From NCBI RefSeq assembly GCF_900110075.1, contig NZ_FOCJ01000010.1, positions 62,001-126,000 on the forward strand: 64,000 nucleotides of DNA. The letters run 5' to 3'. The notes beneath the pieces were generated by a model. That model searched no databases. It saw only the letters and a program-made list of their open reading frames with translations, and was not told the origin of the DNA. Shown here one piece after another: positions 52,037 to 60,848 of the stretch. Position 1 is the stretch's first letter. Every line of letters begins with the position of its first letter. Source of the stretch: Paenibacillus sp. OV219. GTDB lineage: Bacteria; Bacillota; Bacilli; Paenibacillales; Paenibacillaceae. A program made the translations under genes and the position numbers.

Positions 52037-53241
52037 CGAAATGGCATTCAGATGAGCCGCATCAAGCGGATCCGTTGCTCGATCGGCTGAAGCAGCGTCC
52101 TCAAGACGAGAGTCGAGTCCCTTCGGAGCAGCACATTGCGGACATTCAACGGCTTGCAGCGTCCGAGCGGAATCCAGGCAGACGTAGAAAGCGGCTGTGG
52201 CTGGGGTGGTCAGCTGCGGCAGCGGCATGCCTTGTACTGTTGATTGCTTTTGCCTACGTATATGAAATCCCGGGCGGAATCGCGGACTGGCGTTATTCCC
52301 GCGCTGCGGGTTACACGGGCACGGTGAGCATCCCGATTGGCAAGACGCCGGAAGATGCGGTTAAGAAGTTCAGGGCCTACACCTCGATGGTGGTCGTTAA
52401 CCGTGAACCGATCGACGGCGGGATGCTGCTGTTCATTAAGCGTTTCTATCAGCAGGACGGCACCGATCTCGAGATCGAATTTGTCCGCAAAACATGGCTC
52501 GGGTGGAAATGGGTCATGGGCGGCATGTACGGCCTAGGCAGTCCTGTGAACTCGAGAGAAGCGTTCAATTACATGAGTATGCCGAAGTTCGAGGGCATTC
52601 ATGGTCCGTTCCCGATCGTATTCGGGCAGCTGTCGAATTCTTCCATCAAAGCGGTTAATATCACTATTGGCGGCCCGGATGCGGGCAGTTATCCTGCGAA
52701 GATCGTCGAGTTCGACGAGGGACAATGGCTATGGTTTGCTGTTCTTCCGCAGACTTCGGCTCCGACGTACGGTATCGAGGCACATAATAGTGAGGGGGCA
52801 ATCGTCGCCAGCACGACGTTCGATGATCCTCGCGAGATGAACAGTGTACCTATGAAAGCCAACACGGGCGTTCAGGTGAAACCGTTTATATTGACCGATA
52901 TTTTAAAAGTCGTTCAGGATCAGCAAGTGAAGCTAGTTCCTTACGGAATAACCGGGCATCCGCAGCTGCTGGACCATGTGACCCCTCAAGTTTTTGCTGT
53001 TGAAGCGGAGTCGCAAACGGATCAGAGCGATCCCGAGTTTGTTCATATCTATGTTTTCCCGTCGAGGGAAGCACGGGTGAAGGGAGTTCAGCAGTTTAAC
53101 GATACGATGAAAGTAGCTCAATTCATGACTGTATTCCCCTTCGTGTATGAGAAAGGAAATGCACTCCTCATTTATTGGGCGAAATCGAAAGATAATCCGC
53201 TTATGAGGCAAGTCATTGATGCGGCGATGAACGAGCTTTGA
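52033..53241 (+). CDS. Putative membrane anti-sigma factor with large extracellular domain
   Basis: 402 residues. Short cytosolic N-terminus (~1-55), one membrane span at ~58-76 (LGWSAAAAACLVLLIAFAYVY), then ~325 residues outside. No zinc-binding HxxxCxxC motif of the ZAS type is visible. The outer part has no recognised family; it is beta-rich and contains VSIPIGKTPEDAVKKFRAYTS and a late VYVFPSREARVKGVQQFN. Four-base overlap with the sigma gene supports co-translation and an anti-sigma role, which is inferred from context, not from a family match. Confidence 0.7.
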   Translation: MTKWHSDEPHQADPLLDRLKQRPQDESRVPSEQHIADIQRLAASERNPGRRRKRLWLGWSAAAAACLVLLIAFAYVYEIPGGIADWRYSRAAGYTGTVSIPIGKTPEDAVKKFRAYTSMVVVNREPIDGGMLLFIKRFYQQDGTDLEIEFVRKTWLGWKWVMGGMYGLGSPVNSREAFNYMSMPKFEGIHGPFPIVFGQLSNSSIKAVNITIGGPDAGSYPAKIVEFDEGQWLWFAVLPQTSAPTYGIEAHNSEGAIVASTTFDDPREMNSVPMKANTGVQVKPFILTDILKVVQDQQVKLVPYGITGHPQLLDHVTPQVFAVEAESQTDQSDPEFVHIYVFPSREARVKGVQQFNDTMKVAQFMTVFPFVYEKGNALLIYWAKSKDNPLMRQVIDAAMNEL

Positions 53242-53265
53242 GAGTGAATGGAGGGAGTAATAGGA

Positions 53266-53841
53266 ATGAGTAGGCTGCAAGTAGTGCTGGATGCAGGCGG
53301 GGTCATTGTTACGAATCTGCCTGAGCTTTGGAAGGAAATCGCGGAACATGCGGACCTTCCCATCCATGAGCTGAAAGAGTGCTTTAACGTGCAACTGCGA
53401 AGCAAGCTATGGACCGGCGAGTCTGACGAAGAGGCTTTCTGGCAATGGATGACTTCCTATTATCCGGGTATAACGACTGCGGATGGTCGGGCTATAATGG
53501 CTCGGCATCTCCGCGTGCTGCCGGCTTATCATCGTATCCAGGCATGGAGCGAGTTTGCAGACATTCATGTGCTTAGTAATCATCGGCATGAATGGTTAAT
53601 GCCGCTGCTCGTGCCTATTCAGCCTTACCTGACAAGCGTCACCATTTCGAGTCAGGCTGGGAGCTGTAAACCGTCACTGCCGATTTATAAGCTTGTTCAA
53701 TCAAAGCTGCGGGCGCAGGATCCCGTCGTGTTCGTGGATGATTCAGAGCGAAACTTAGTTTCCGCGCGCGAACTGGGCTGGAAGACATTGCTGGCGGATG
53801 AGCAAGGGGCATGGATGGGAGCGATCGATGTTAGGTTGTAA
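53266..53841 (+). CDS. HAD-family hydrolase (subfamily IA-like)
   Basis: 191 residues from ATG 53266 (GGAGGGAG 8 bases upstream). HAD motif I is VLDAGGVIV (nucleophile Asp, second Asp replaced by Gly as in many DxGGV members), motif II is VLSNHRHEW, motif III Lys is in GSCKPSLPIY, and motif IV is VFVDDSERNL. The replaced second Asp resembles haloacid dehalogenase/epoxide hydrolase-like members that may not act as ordinary phosphatases. Substrate unknown. It starts 24 bases after the anti-sigma gene. Confidence 0.83.
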   Translation: MSRLQVVLDAGGVIVTNLPELWKEIAEHADLPIHELKECFNVQLRSKLWTGESDEEAFWQWMTSYYPGITTADGRAIMARHLRVLPAYHRIQAWSEFADIHVLSNHRHEWLMPLLVPIQPYLTSVTISSQAGSCKPSLPIYKLVQSKLRAQDPVVFVDDSERNLVSARELGWKTLLADEQGAWMGAIDVRL

Positions 53842-53919
53842 ATGACCGCGCCTGTGAATACGTATCAGATAAGCTGTTACGACTTTGGAATAACCATACT
53901 AAATACAGGAGTGATGACA

Positions 53920-54033
53920 ATGAAGACGTATATAATCACCGCGGAAAAGGACAACACACTGCTAAAACGACTAAAGTGGAGGAATGTTTTTGAACCAATT
54001 CATGAAGTTTGTAGCGTATTACAAGCCATATAA
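53920..54033 (+). CDS. Possible leader peptide overlapping the ABC exporter start
   Basis: 37 codons from ATG 53920 with AGGAG 8 bases upstream; an in-frame ATG lies at 53914. The product begins MKTYIITAEKDNTLLKRLKW and matches no known family. It ends 44 bases inside the exporter gene in another frame, so its translation would pass through the exporter ribosome binding site. It may be a coupling leader or chance. Confidence 0.3.
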   Translation: MKTYIITAEKDNTLLKRLKWRNVFEPIHEVCSVLQAI

Positions 54034-55732
54034 GAAGGCACTCCTAGCAGATCTCTTCTTCGCCTCGCTGTCTTCTGCTGCGGTGCTTGCATTTCCGCTG
54101 CTTGTTAATCAGATTACCAAATACGCAATAAGCGATGGAGGTGTCGCTGCCGATTTAATAGTCCAGATGGCAGGGCTCTTCTTGTTTCTAATGGCTGTCG
54201 AGTATGTGAGCAGCTTTTATACGGATTATTTTGGACATGTCATGGGGGCTAGAATTGAATCGGATATGCGGAGTGATCTGTTCGCGCATCTCCAGAAGCT
54301 CTCCTTCCGCTACTACGACAACTCGCGTACAGGGCAGCTGATTTCGCGAACGACGAATGATCTATTCGACATCTCTGAGCTCGCACATCATGGCCCTGAG
54401 GATATCGCGATCTCATTGGTCAGAATTGTTGGTTCCTTTATTATCTTAATGCATATGAACTTGGTGCTTGCGCTTACGATTTTTGTCATACTGCCCCTCA
54501 TGATGCTGTTCGCCTATCACTTCAGCATGAAGATGAAGAGAGCACTGAAGAAGAACAAGGAGCGTATCGCAGACATTAATGAGCAGCTCGAGGACAGCCT
54601 ATCCGGTATTCGAGTCGTACAATCGTTCACGAATGAACCGATTGAGATGAGTAAATTCAGAAGCAGCAACGCCCGGTTTCTAGACAGCCGCAGGAAGGGT
54701 TATTTCATCGAGGCATTATTTTTTAATGGATTAACCGGGTTTATTTCATTTATCCACATTGCAGTCGTCGTTGTAGGCGCGTTTCTGATCAGCCATCATA
54801 AGCTACAGCTTAATGAGCTTATTACCTTCCTGCTTTACGTCACAACGCTGGTTGACCCTGTGAAACGGCTCATCAATTTCACACAGAATCTGCAAAATGG
54901 CATAGCCGGCTTTGAACGCTTCCTGGAAACGATGGCAGTGGAACCGGAGATTAAGGATGCTCCTGATGCGATCGAGTTAAACGAAGTTCATGGGAAAGTG
55001 GAGTTCATTTGCGTCAGCTTCCGGTACGAGAGTGACTCGGAAAATTATGTATTAAACCGAATCAATTTGTTGGCTAGTCCAGGTGAGTATGTGGCGCTGG
55101 TCGGTTCGTCCGGAGTTGGCAAAACGACGCTGTGCAGCTTGATCCCGCGTTTCTACGAGACGAGCGAAGGTGCGATTCTCATTGACGGCATGGATATTCG
55201 GAAGATGAAACTTAAATCCTTGCGCGATAGCATCGGTATTGTGCAGCAGGACGTCTATCTGTTCGCGGGTACGATTAAGGAGAACATCCGATATGGTAAG
55301 CCAGAGACAACGGATGAGGAGATTGTCGAGGCTGCCAAGCAAGCCAATGCGCATGAATTTATTATGGGGCTTCCTGGCGGATACGATGCCCACATTGGGC
55401 AACGCGGTGTGAAGCTATCAGGCGGGCAACGGCAGCGCATCAGTATTGCGCGGGTTTTCTTGAAGGACCCAGCGATTCTCATTTTCGATGAAGCGACCTC
55501 CGCGTTGGATAACGAGAGCGAACGGGTGGTGCAGGAGAGCTTCGAGCGGTTAGCGAAGAACCGCACAACCTTTGTCATTGCGCACCGGTTGTCCACGATT
55601 CGAAATGCGCATCGCATCATCGTCCTATCGGAACAAGGAATCGCAGAAGAAGGCACCCATGCCAAGCTGTTGGAACAGGGCGGTTTGTATGCGAAGCTGT
55701 ACAATATGCAGTTTAGCCAAGTGTTGGCGTAA
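53990..55732 (+). CDS. ABC exporter, fused permease-ATPase half-transporter
   Basis: 580 residues from TTG 53990; GGAGG at 53978-53982 is 7 bases before it and too close to the alternative ATG at 53984. N-terminal membrane domain with six helices (~1-310), C-terminal ATPase with Walker A GSSGVGKTT, Q-loop IVQQDVYLF, signature LSGGQRQR, Walker B ILIFDEATSALD and switch His in IAHRLST. MsbA/BmrA-like homodimeric exporter for lipids, drugs or peptides; the substrate cannot be deduced. Confidence 0.93.
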   Translation: MNQFMKFVAYYKPYKKALLADLFFASLSSAAVLAFPLLVNQITKYAISDGGVAADLIVQMAGLFLFLMAVEYVSSFYTDYFGHVMGARIESDMRSDLFAHLQKLSFRYYDNSRTGQLISRTTNDLFDISELAHHGPEDIAISLVRIVGSFIILMHMNLVLALTIFVILPLMMLFAYHFSMKMKRALKKNKERIADINEQLEDSLSGIRVVQSFTNEPIEMSKFRSSNARFLDSRRKGYFIEALFFNGLTGFISFIHIAVVVVGAFLISHHKLQLNELITFLLYVTTLVDPVKRLINFTQNLQNGIAGFERFLETMAVEPEIKDAPDAIELNEVHGKVEFICVSFRYESDSENYVLNRINLLASPGEYVALVGSSGVGKTTLCSLIPRFYETSEGAILIDGMDIRKMKLKSLRDSIGIVQQDVYLFAGTIKENIRYGKPETTDEEIVEAAKQANAHEFIMGLPGGYDAHIGQRGVKLSGGQRQRISIARVFLKDPAILIFDEATSALDNESERVVQESFERLAKNRTTFVIAHRLSTIRNAHRIIVLSEQGIAEEGTHAKLLEQGGLYAKLYNMQFSQVLA

Positions 55733-55756
55733 GAAGAATGAGGCGTGTTTGCCCAT

Positions 55757-55830
55757 AATAACGTTGCTGGGGTCCGTTAGAAAGCGGAAACCCGCGATTT
55801 TGGCCGAATAACGACTCCTGAGTCCGTTAG
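55757..55830. repeat. Pair of 24-bp imperfect palindromes, 50 bp apart
   Basis: AATAACG-N8-GG/AGTCCGTTAG-type elements at 55757-55780 and 55807-55830: both start AATAACG and end GTCCGTTAG, and differ in the middle. TAACG/CGTTA arms make each a weak dyad. Start-to-start distance is exactly 50. They are intergenic. Confidence 0.65.
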
Positions 55831-55850
55831 CGCGGGGAGAAGAGGCAGTG

Positions 55851-55884
55851 AAGGCAGTGACCACAACAGGTCACTGCCTTTTTT
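55851..55884 (+). terminator. Terminator after the ABC exporter
   Basis: Perfect 12-bp stem AAGGCAGTGACC / GGTCACTGCCTT with a 6-base loop and a T run. Confidence 0.88.
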
Positions 55885-55944
55885 ACATACTTTTACCACT
55901 CCATGGTTAAAGTAAGGACATCTCTAACGGAGGAGGGAATACGT

Positions 55945-57384
55945 GTGAAATTAAGCGCATCGTTGAATGAGACGGAGAAGTACTTCAAGGAGCTGTTCTC
56001 GGAGCAGAGTGACTTTCAAACGAAGAAGCTGAAGATCGGTGAGTCGGAGTATCAGCTGTTTTATTTTAGTACGCTGATTGATTCAGAGCTTGTTCAGAAC
56101 TATATCCTGAAGCCGCTGCTGTCCCGTCCGCACGACCCCGTCCAAGACGTCGTGTCCATTCTCGACTATAAGGAAAGCGATAACCTGCAAGATGCGGTTC
56201 ATGCGATCATGTACGGAAATACTGTGCTGCAGCGTGGTGGAGAAGCTAAGCTGTACCTCCTGGGAACGGATCTCAAGAAAGAACGTTCCATCAACATTCC
56301 GACCAATGAACGGGTGCTGCGCGGCGCGAATGAAGCCTTCATCGAAAATATCGATACGAATATCAATCTCATGCGCAAGCTCATTAACACAACGGACTTC
56401 ATCGTCAAAACCTATACAATTGGACGCCTATCGCAGACCAAGGTCGCCTTGATGTACATCAAGTCCGTTGCGGATATGGCTCTGATGGAGGAAGTGGAGC
56501 GAAGGATTAAGAGCATTGACATCGACTTCATCGATACGCCCGGAGATATAGATGAGCTAGTCCGTGAGAATAAAAATAGTTTGTTCCCGCAGGTACTGAT
56601 TACGGAACGCCCTGACCGTGCACGCGCCAATCTGATGGAGGGCAAAGCCGTTATCTCGGCAGCCGGTTCTCCGGATGTGGTCATCCTGCCGGTCTCGTTC
56701 TGGTCGTTCTTTCAAAGCGAGGACGACTATCAAATCGGCTGGCTGCTCGGGACGATCTTCCGGCTATTGCGCTTCTTCTGCTTCTTTATTGCTATCGCCC
56801 TACCGGCTCTCTACGTGTCAGTCGCTAATTTCAATCCACAGATGCTGCCGATCAATTTCGTCAACACGCTGCAGAGTTCATTGAAATACGTGACATTCCC
56901 GCCATTAATCGAGGCGCTCTCAATGATGATCCTGCTTGAAATACTGAGAGAGGCGACGGTTCGGCTTGCGAGCCCCGTTGGCCAAACGATTGGCGTCGTC
57001 GGCGGTATCGTGGTTGGTACGGTCGTCGTACAGTCCAATCTGGTCTCCAATACGATGGTGATCACGGCTGCACTAACGGGCTTAGCATCCTTCGTTATGC
57101 CGTCATACGAGATGAGCAGCGCCGTTCGCCTGTTAAGTTATCCTGCGCTCCTGCTGTCCGCTTTGTTTGGCTTGTTCGGCCTTACTTTCTTCCTCATGAT
57201 GCTTTGCACCCATCTTTGCCAAATGAACACGATGGGTCTCTCTTATTATAAGCCTCCTTTCTCCTTGAGCGATGCCAGAGATACTCTGTTTCGCGCACCG
57301 ACCTGGAGTATGCTGAAGAGACCGAAAGCAACGGCGCCAAACAATCGAACAAGGCAGCGGAATCCAAGGGGTTGGAAACGATGA
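55945..57384 (+). CDS. gerKA: Spore germination receptor A subunit (GerA/GerKA family)
   Basis: 479 residues from GTG 55945, chosen because GGAGGAGGG is 7 bases upstream. A-subunit of a nutrient germinant receptor in the inner spore membrane. The soluble N-terminal domain (~1-230) carries SKTGVLVYL-family features such as VKTYTIGRLSQTKVALMYIKSVAD and SIDIDFIDTPGDIDELV. Then come about five membrane helices (LLRFFCFFIAIALPALYVSV, and later PVGQTIGVVGGIVVGTVVVQ) and a basic tail. Overlaps the next gene by 4 bases. The symbol indicates family only. Confidence 0.9.
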   Translation: MKLSASLNETEKYFKELFSEQSDFQTKKLKIGESEYQLFYFSTLIDSELVQNYILKPLLSRPHDPVQDVVSILDYKESDNLQDAVHAIMYGNTVLQRGGEAKLYLLGTDLKKERSINIPTNERVLRGANEAFIENIDTNINLMRKLINTTDFIVKTYTIGRLSQTKVALMYIKSVADMALMEEVERRIKSIDIDFIDTPGDIDELVRENKNSLFPQVLITERPDRARANLMEGKAVISAAGSPDVVILPVSFWSFFQSEDDYQIGWLLGTIFRLLRFFCFFIAIALPALYVSVANFNPQMLPINFVNTLQSSLKYVTFPPLIEALSMMILLEILREATVRLASPVGQTIGVVGGIVVGTVVVQSNLVSNTMVITAALTGLASFVMPSYEMSSAVRLLSYPALLLSALFGLFGLTFFLMMLCTHLCQMNTMGLSYYKPPFSLSDARDTLFRAPTWSMLKRPKATAPNNRTRQRNPRGWKR

Positions 57385-58487
57385 TGAGGGAAGAATCGAT
57401 CACAGGAAGACAGCTGTTCATACTGATCTTTATGACACAGCTTGGCGTCGAGGTCATGTCCCTGTCACATGCGGAGGCCGATGTTGCCGGACATGATACG
57501 TGGCTGGCCGTCGTGCTGAGCTGGTTATGCGCACAAGTCGGCATCATGCTAATCTGGTGGCTCGGCTGCCGCTATCCTTCGCGAAATTACTTTGCTTATG
57601 TCTCCAAGATCGTCGGCAGGCCAGTCGGTGCTCTCGTTAACATCATGTATGGATGTTATTACGCGCTATCAGGGTGTCTCTTAATAACGAATTATTCCGA
57701 TGTCCTGAACCGGTGGCTGTTCGCATACACACCGCGGTGGGTCATATTGCCGATGCTATTCATCGCATGCGGTTATGCGGCAACCTTATCATTGAAGAAA
57801 ATTTCGTTTCTCGCCCAAACTTACATGGCTCTGCCCTTAATCGGCCTTATGCTGATTGTATTCTGCGGGGTCTACGGGTTTGATGTGAAGAACCTGCTGC
57901 CTGTCCTGCCAAGTGGCTGGAATCCGGTTATGAAGGGCGCCTATGCCGCATTTAGTGCCTATGTGGGCTACGATTTGCTGCTTTATGCCTTCCCTTATGT
58001 AAAGACCAAGACCAAGAGTAGGAAGAAGCTGCTGCTTATCGTGTCGCTGGCTAACTTCAGTTCGATGCTCTATTACGTTATTAGCTGTCTGATCTGCTCG
58101 ACCATGTTTAGCTTGAATCAGCTTAGGTTAATACCAGAGCCTATCGTGTTTATATTGAAGTACTATCACATTGAAGTGCTGCAGAGCATAGATATCTTGT
58201 TCCTGATATTCTTTGTTTTCATTGTTTCGGACACGGCATATATCTACTTCTTCTTGTCGGCGAAGGCATTCCAGCATCTCCGCAGTCAAGGGATGGGCAA
58301 GCAGCAGGTTTGGGTTTGGAGCACGGTATTCTTAGCTTTTATCGGCGCTCTTTTCTTTCAGAAGCGGGCCTCGCTTAGGCAGTTTTCTGAGATGCAGGAT
58401 AAACTGTCCCTTATTATGGTTGTTGCCCTGCCCGCCATAATGCTTATCATTTCCGGGATCCGTAGTGTAGGGAGGAGCAAAGCATGA
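57381..58487 (+). CDS. gerKB: Spore germination receptor B subunit (GerKB family permease)
   Basis: 368 residues from ATG 57381, overlapping the A-subunit stop (ATGA); AAGGGG 10 bases upstream. About ten membrane helices of the spore germination (GerAB, APC-like) transporter family: ITGRQLFILIFMTQLGVEVMSL at the start, YVGYDLLLYAFPYV in the middle, and VIMLIISG-like hydrophobic end. B subunits bind the germinant (amino acid or sugar). The nutrient is not predictable. It overlaps the C-subunit gene by 4 bases. Confidence 0.92.
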   Translation: MMREESITGRQLFILIFMTQLGVEVMSLSHAEADVAGHDTWLAVVLSWLCAQVGIMLIWWLGCRYPSRNYFAYVSKIVGRPVGALVNIMYGCYYALSGCLLITNYSDVLNRWLFAYTPRWVILPMLFIACGYAATLSLKKISFLAQTYMALPLIGLMLIVFCGVYGFDVKNLLPVLPSGWNPVMKGAYAAFSAYVGYDLLLYAFPYVKTKTKSRKKLLLIVSLANFSSMLYYVISCLICSTMFSLNQLRLIPEPIVFILKYYHIEVLQSIDILFLIFFVFIVSDTAYIYFFLSAKAFQHLRSQGMGKQQVWVWSTVFLAFIGALFFQKRASLRQFSEMQDKLSLIMVVALPAIMLIISGIRSVGRSKA

Positions 58488-59581
58488 AGAAAGGAATTGC
58501 TGCACTGCTGATATGCCTGCTGCTGACCGGATGCTGGGATCAGATTAAGCTGAAGGATCAGCTGTTCGTCGATATTGTCGGAGTCGATTACGTAGGTGAC
58601 AGCAAGAAACTCAAGGTGGGCTATGTCATCTCCTCACTTCGGGAGGCGAGTCAAGGCGGAGGCAAACCATTCAGCTTATACTTTGAAGAACCAGGTGATA
58701 GTATTTATGACTCTGTGGGGAAAACAAATGAGTCCATGCCAGGCGTGTTAACGGTTCAGGAGACCAGGCTGTACCTCATCACCCCTAGGTTTGCCAAAGA
58801 TGAACCGCTTAACTATTTGAGTTCCGCGGGTCAATTCATATCGAATCCGCTCTATGCCCATCTTGCGGTGTACGATGGCGATTTCACGGAGCTGCTGTCA
58901 AGGAAGAAAATTAAAGAACAGACCGTTCCCGACTTTATGAACGGATTAATAGATAATGAAATGAAAAGGGGGGATATTCCTACCAATAAGCTGCTTCGGT
59001 ATATACTTGGGGGAACAGATTTCATTAGCGACTATGCGATCAATCGGCTCGTACCGGATAAAGAAGGGGCTCGTCTTGCTGGGACTGCTCTTTTTCGAGA
59101 CGGGAAGTACACCGGCATTAATTTGAATAACGCGCAGACCCAGCTAGCCTGTCTGATGGCTGGAGTCCCTGCAAAGATTCAAGTCATCACCAGTCAAACG
59201 GAAGGCAAGGTCTATTCGATTCGGGTACGGAGCGCCAAGAACGATTATCGGATAATCCACAGTGATAAAAGCCTTCGTGAGATCGACATCTCGCTTAAGA
59301 TGAGTGTCAAGTTAATCGAGGATGGACCTGCCGTCAAAAATCATACGAATCCAATGTTGCAGGAGATGGAGAAGGCCATTGCAGCGGATCTTACGAAGAA
59401 GGCAGAGAGCATCATCGCAACGCTGCAGAAGGCGAACTGCGATTATTTTCAGCTGGGGCACGAGCTTGCGGCCTACCATCCGAAGCTGTACAAAGGGATG
59501 AATTGGCGTGAGGAGTATCCGAAGCTGACGATTAAACCGAAGATTAAGGTTACGATACTGAATACCGGTGTGTTGGACTAA
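58484..59581 (+). CDS. gerKC: Spore germination receptor C subunit (Ger(x)C lipoprotein)
   Basis: 365 residues. Lipoprotein signal with lipobox LTGC (LLICLLLTGCWDQ) and the CWDQ/IKLKDQLFVDIVGVDY start typical of GerAC/GerKC. Three-domain C subunit on the outer face of the inner spore membrane, including the TSQTEGKVYSIRVRSAKNDY and SLKMSVKLIED strands. Last gene of gerKA-KB-KC. Expression in the forespore under sigma G is expected from the family; no clear sigma-G promoter was identified by eye. Confidence 0.93.
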   Translation: MKKGIAALLICLLLTGCWDQIKLKDQLFVDIVGVDYVGDSKKLKVGYVISSLREASQGGGKPFSLYFEEPGDSIYDSVGKTNESMPGVLTVQETRLYLITPRFAKDEPLNYLSSAGQFISNPLYAHLAVYDGDFTELLSRKKIKEQTVPDFMNGLIDNEMKRGDIPTNKLLRYILGGTDFISDYAINRLVPDKEGARLAGTALFRDGKYTGINLNNAQTQLACLMAGVPAKIQVITSQTEGKVYSIRVRSAKNDYRIIHSDKSLREIDISLKMSVKLIEDGPAVKNHTNPMLQEMEKAIAADLTKKAESIIATLQKANCDYFQLGHELAAYHPKLYKGMNWREEYPKLTIKPKIKVTILNTGVLD

Positions 59582-59590
59582 CAATAATGG

Positions 59591-59625
59591 AGCCTGCGGC
59601 TGACTTATGCTGCGGGCTTCTTTTT
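59591..59625 (+). terminator. Terminator of the germination operon
   Basis: AGCCTGCGGC / GCTGCGGGCT, 10 bp with two wobbles, 8-base loop, then TTCTTTTTG. Confidence 0.75.
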
Positions 59626-59740
59626 GTTTTGATGGACTATTGCATATCCCGCGGCGGGGATTTTTTTTCTGTATGGAGAGCCACTTGCTAGAGAGATGTG
59701 CTAAATTAATAGAAATATTTATGAAAAGGGATGAGCGTGT

Positions 59741-60706
59741 ATGGAGAGAGAGCAAGGTGGTTTGCAGGATCGAAATCAGGAGCGTCAAGAGTTGAACCGT
59801 ATTTTGCGGGAGCTTGGCCATCAGGAGCTGGTGACGCAGCTGGCGGAGGGTCTATCCGGTGCGGATTTCAATACGCTGATGCTTGAGTTATTCCGCCGGC
59901 GTGCGGCAGATAAACAGCCGAGCGAGCTGCTGCGCAGTTATCGGGAGAACCGCTTCGTGAAGCCTGCGGTTGTGGACTCGCTCGCGCTCAAGCAGCTGGA
60001 GCTGGATTTGCTCCTAATTGCGCGGGAGCGGGGGTATGCACCCATGCAGCTGTCGCCGGTCGCGCCGCTTGGTTCCTGTTCGGTCGTGGCGCATGCGGAC
60101 CAGAACAAAGTCATCTCCGCTCTCCGCGGCACCGAAGTCGTCGGCGATATGACCAACCTGCTCGCGCTGCATATTGCCGACGGTGTACAGTCTGGAGCGC
60201 TCAACAACCATCCTGATCCGGTCAGGCTGTGCACGACCCATCGCCTTGTGCGGGCACAGAAATTCCCGGATTTACCGGGATATTTATCGCATTTCTCTGC
60301 GTACGCAATGGTGACGGCGGGCAGGGACCGCGGCTCGTATACGTTTGAGAAAGAGGCGGTGTGGGAGCACATTGCGATGTACCGGGACATGTTCAGCAAG
60401 CAGTTCAGAGGGACTGGCATTGAGGTGCTCATTAGCGGTCGAGGTGGCTATACCGACGGAGAAGGCTTAATTGAGCGGACCGTCCAGCACCTTCACGAAC
60501 GTGCGCCGGAGCTAGTCGTGACGGTAGTCCCGCCGAAGGACAACGCGTACTATCTCGGCCTGCAGTTTACGATCAAGACTACAATCGACGGACGTGAGCA
60601 CTTTATTGGCGACGGCGGCTTCGTCGACTGGACCCGGCAGCTGCTTGGCAGCAAGAAAGAGCGCATGCTCATCAGCGCAATTGGGCTGGATCGGCTGTTG
60701 ATGTAG
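59741..60706 (+). CDS. Unrecognised protein with class II aminoacyl-tRNA synthetase-like features
   Basis: 321 residues; AAAAGGG about 10 bases before the ATG. Not assigned to a known family. Residues ~1-70 are helical and charged. From ~105 on there are echoes of a class II synthetase/HisZ core: a motif-2-like block (HRLVRAQKF ... RDRGSYTFEKEAVWEHI) and a C-terminal DGGFVDWTRQLLGSKKERMLISAIGLDRLLM, which resembles the GGRYD...GFAIGLDRLL end of the HisRS/HisZ catalytic domain (motif 3). No anticodon-binding domain follows. It might be a synthetase paralogue acting on a free amino acid, a tRNA-related factor, or an unrelated fold. Confidence 0.55.
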   Translation: MEREQGGLQDRNQERQELNRILRELGHQELVTQLAEGLSGADFNTLMLELFRRRAADKQPSELLRSYRENRFVKPAVVDSLALKQLELDLLLIARERGYAPMQLSPVAPLGSCSVVAHADQNKVISALRGTEVVGDMTNLLALHIADGVQSGALNNHPDPVRLCTTHRLVRAQKFPDLPGYLSHFSAYAMVTAGRDRGSYTFEKEAVWEHIAMYRDMFSKQFRGTGIEVLISGRGGYTDGEGLIERTVQHLHERAPELVVTVVPPKDNAYYLGLQFTIKTTIDGREHFIGDGGFVDWTRQLLGSKKERMLISAIGLDRLLM

Positions 60707-60848
60707 GAAAGGTTAGGAGGGGAGAACGAGCTGCTATCCGCATCGCTGCCCGTTGTTGCAGATAAATAAGCTCATAGTTCTAAAGTCGTGGTAAAATAGT
60801 CATATCATTTATGGCATAATTGACCAATGACTTCAGGGGGACTAACTT

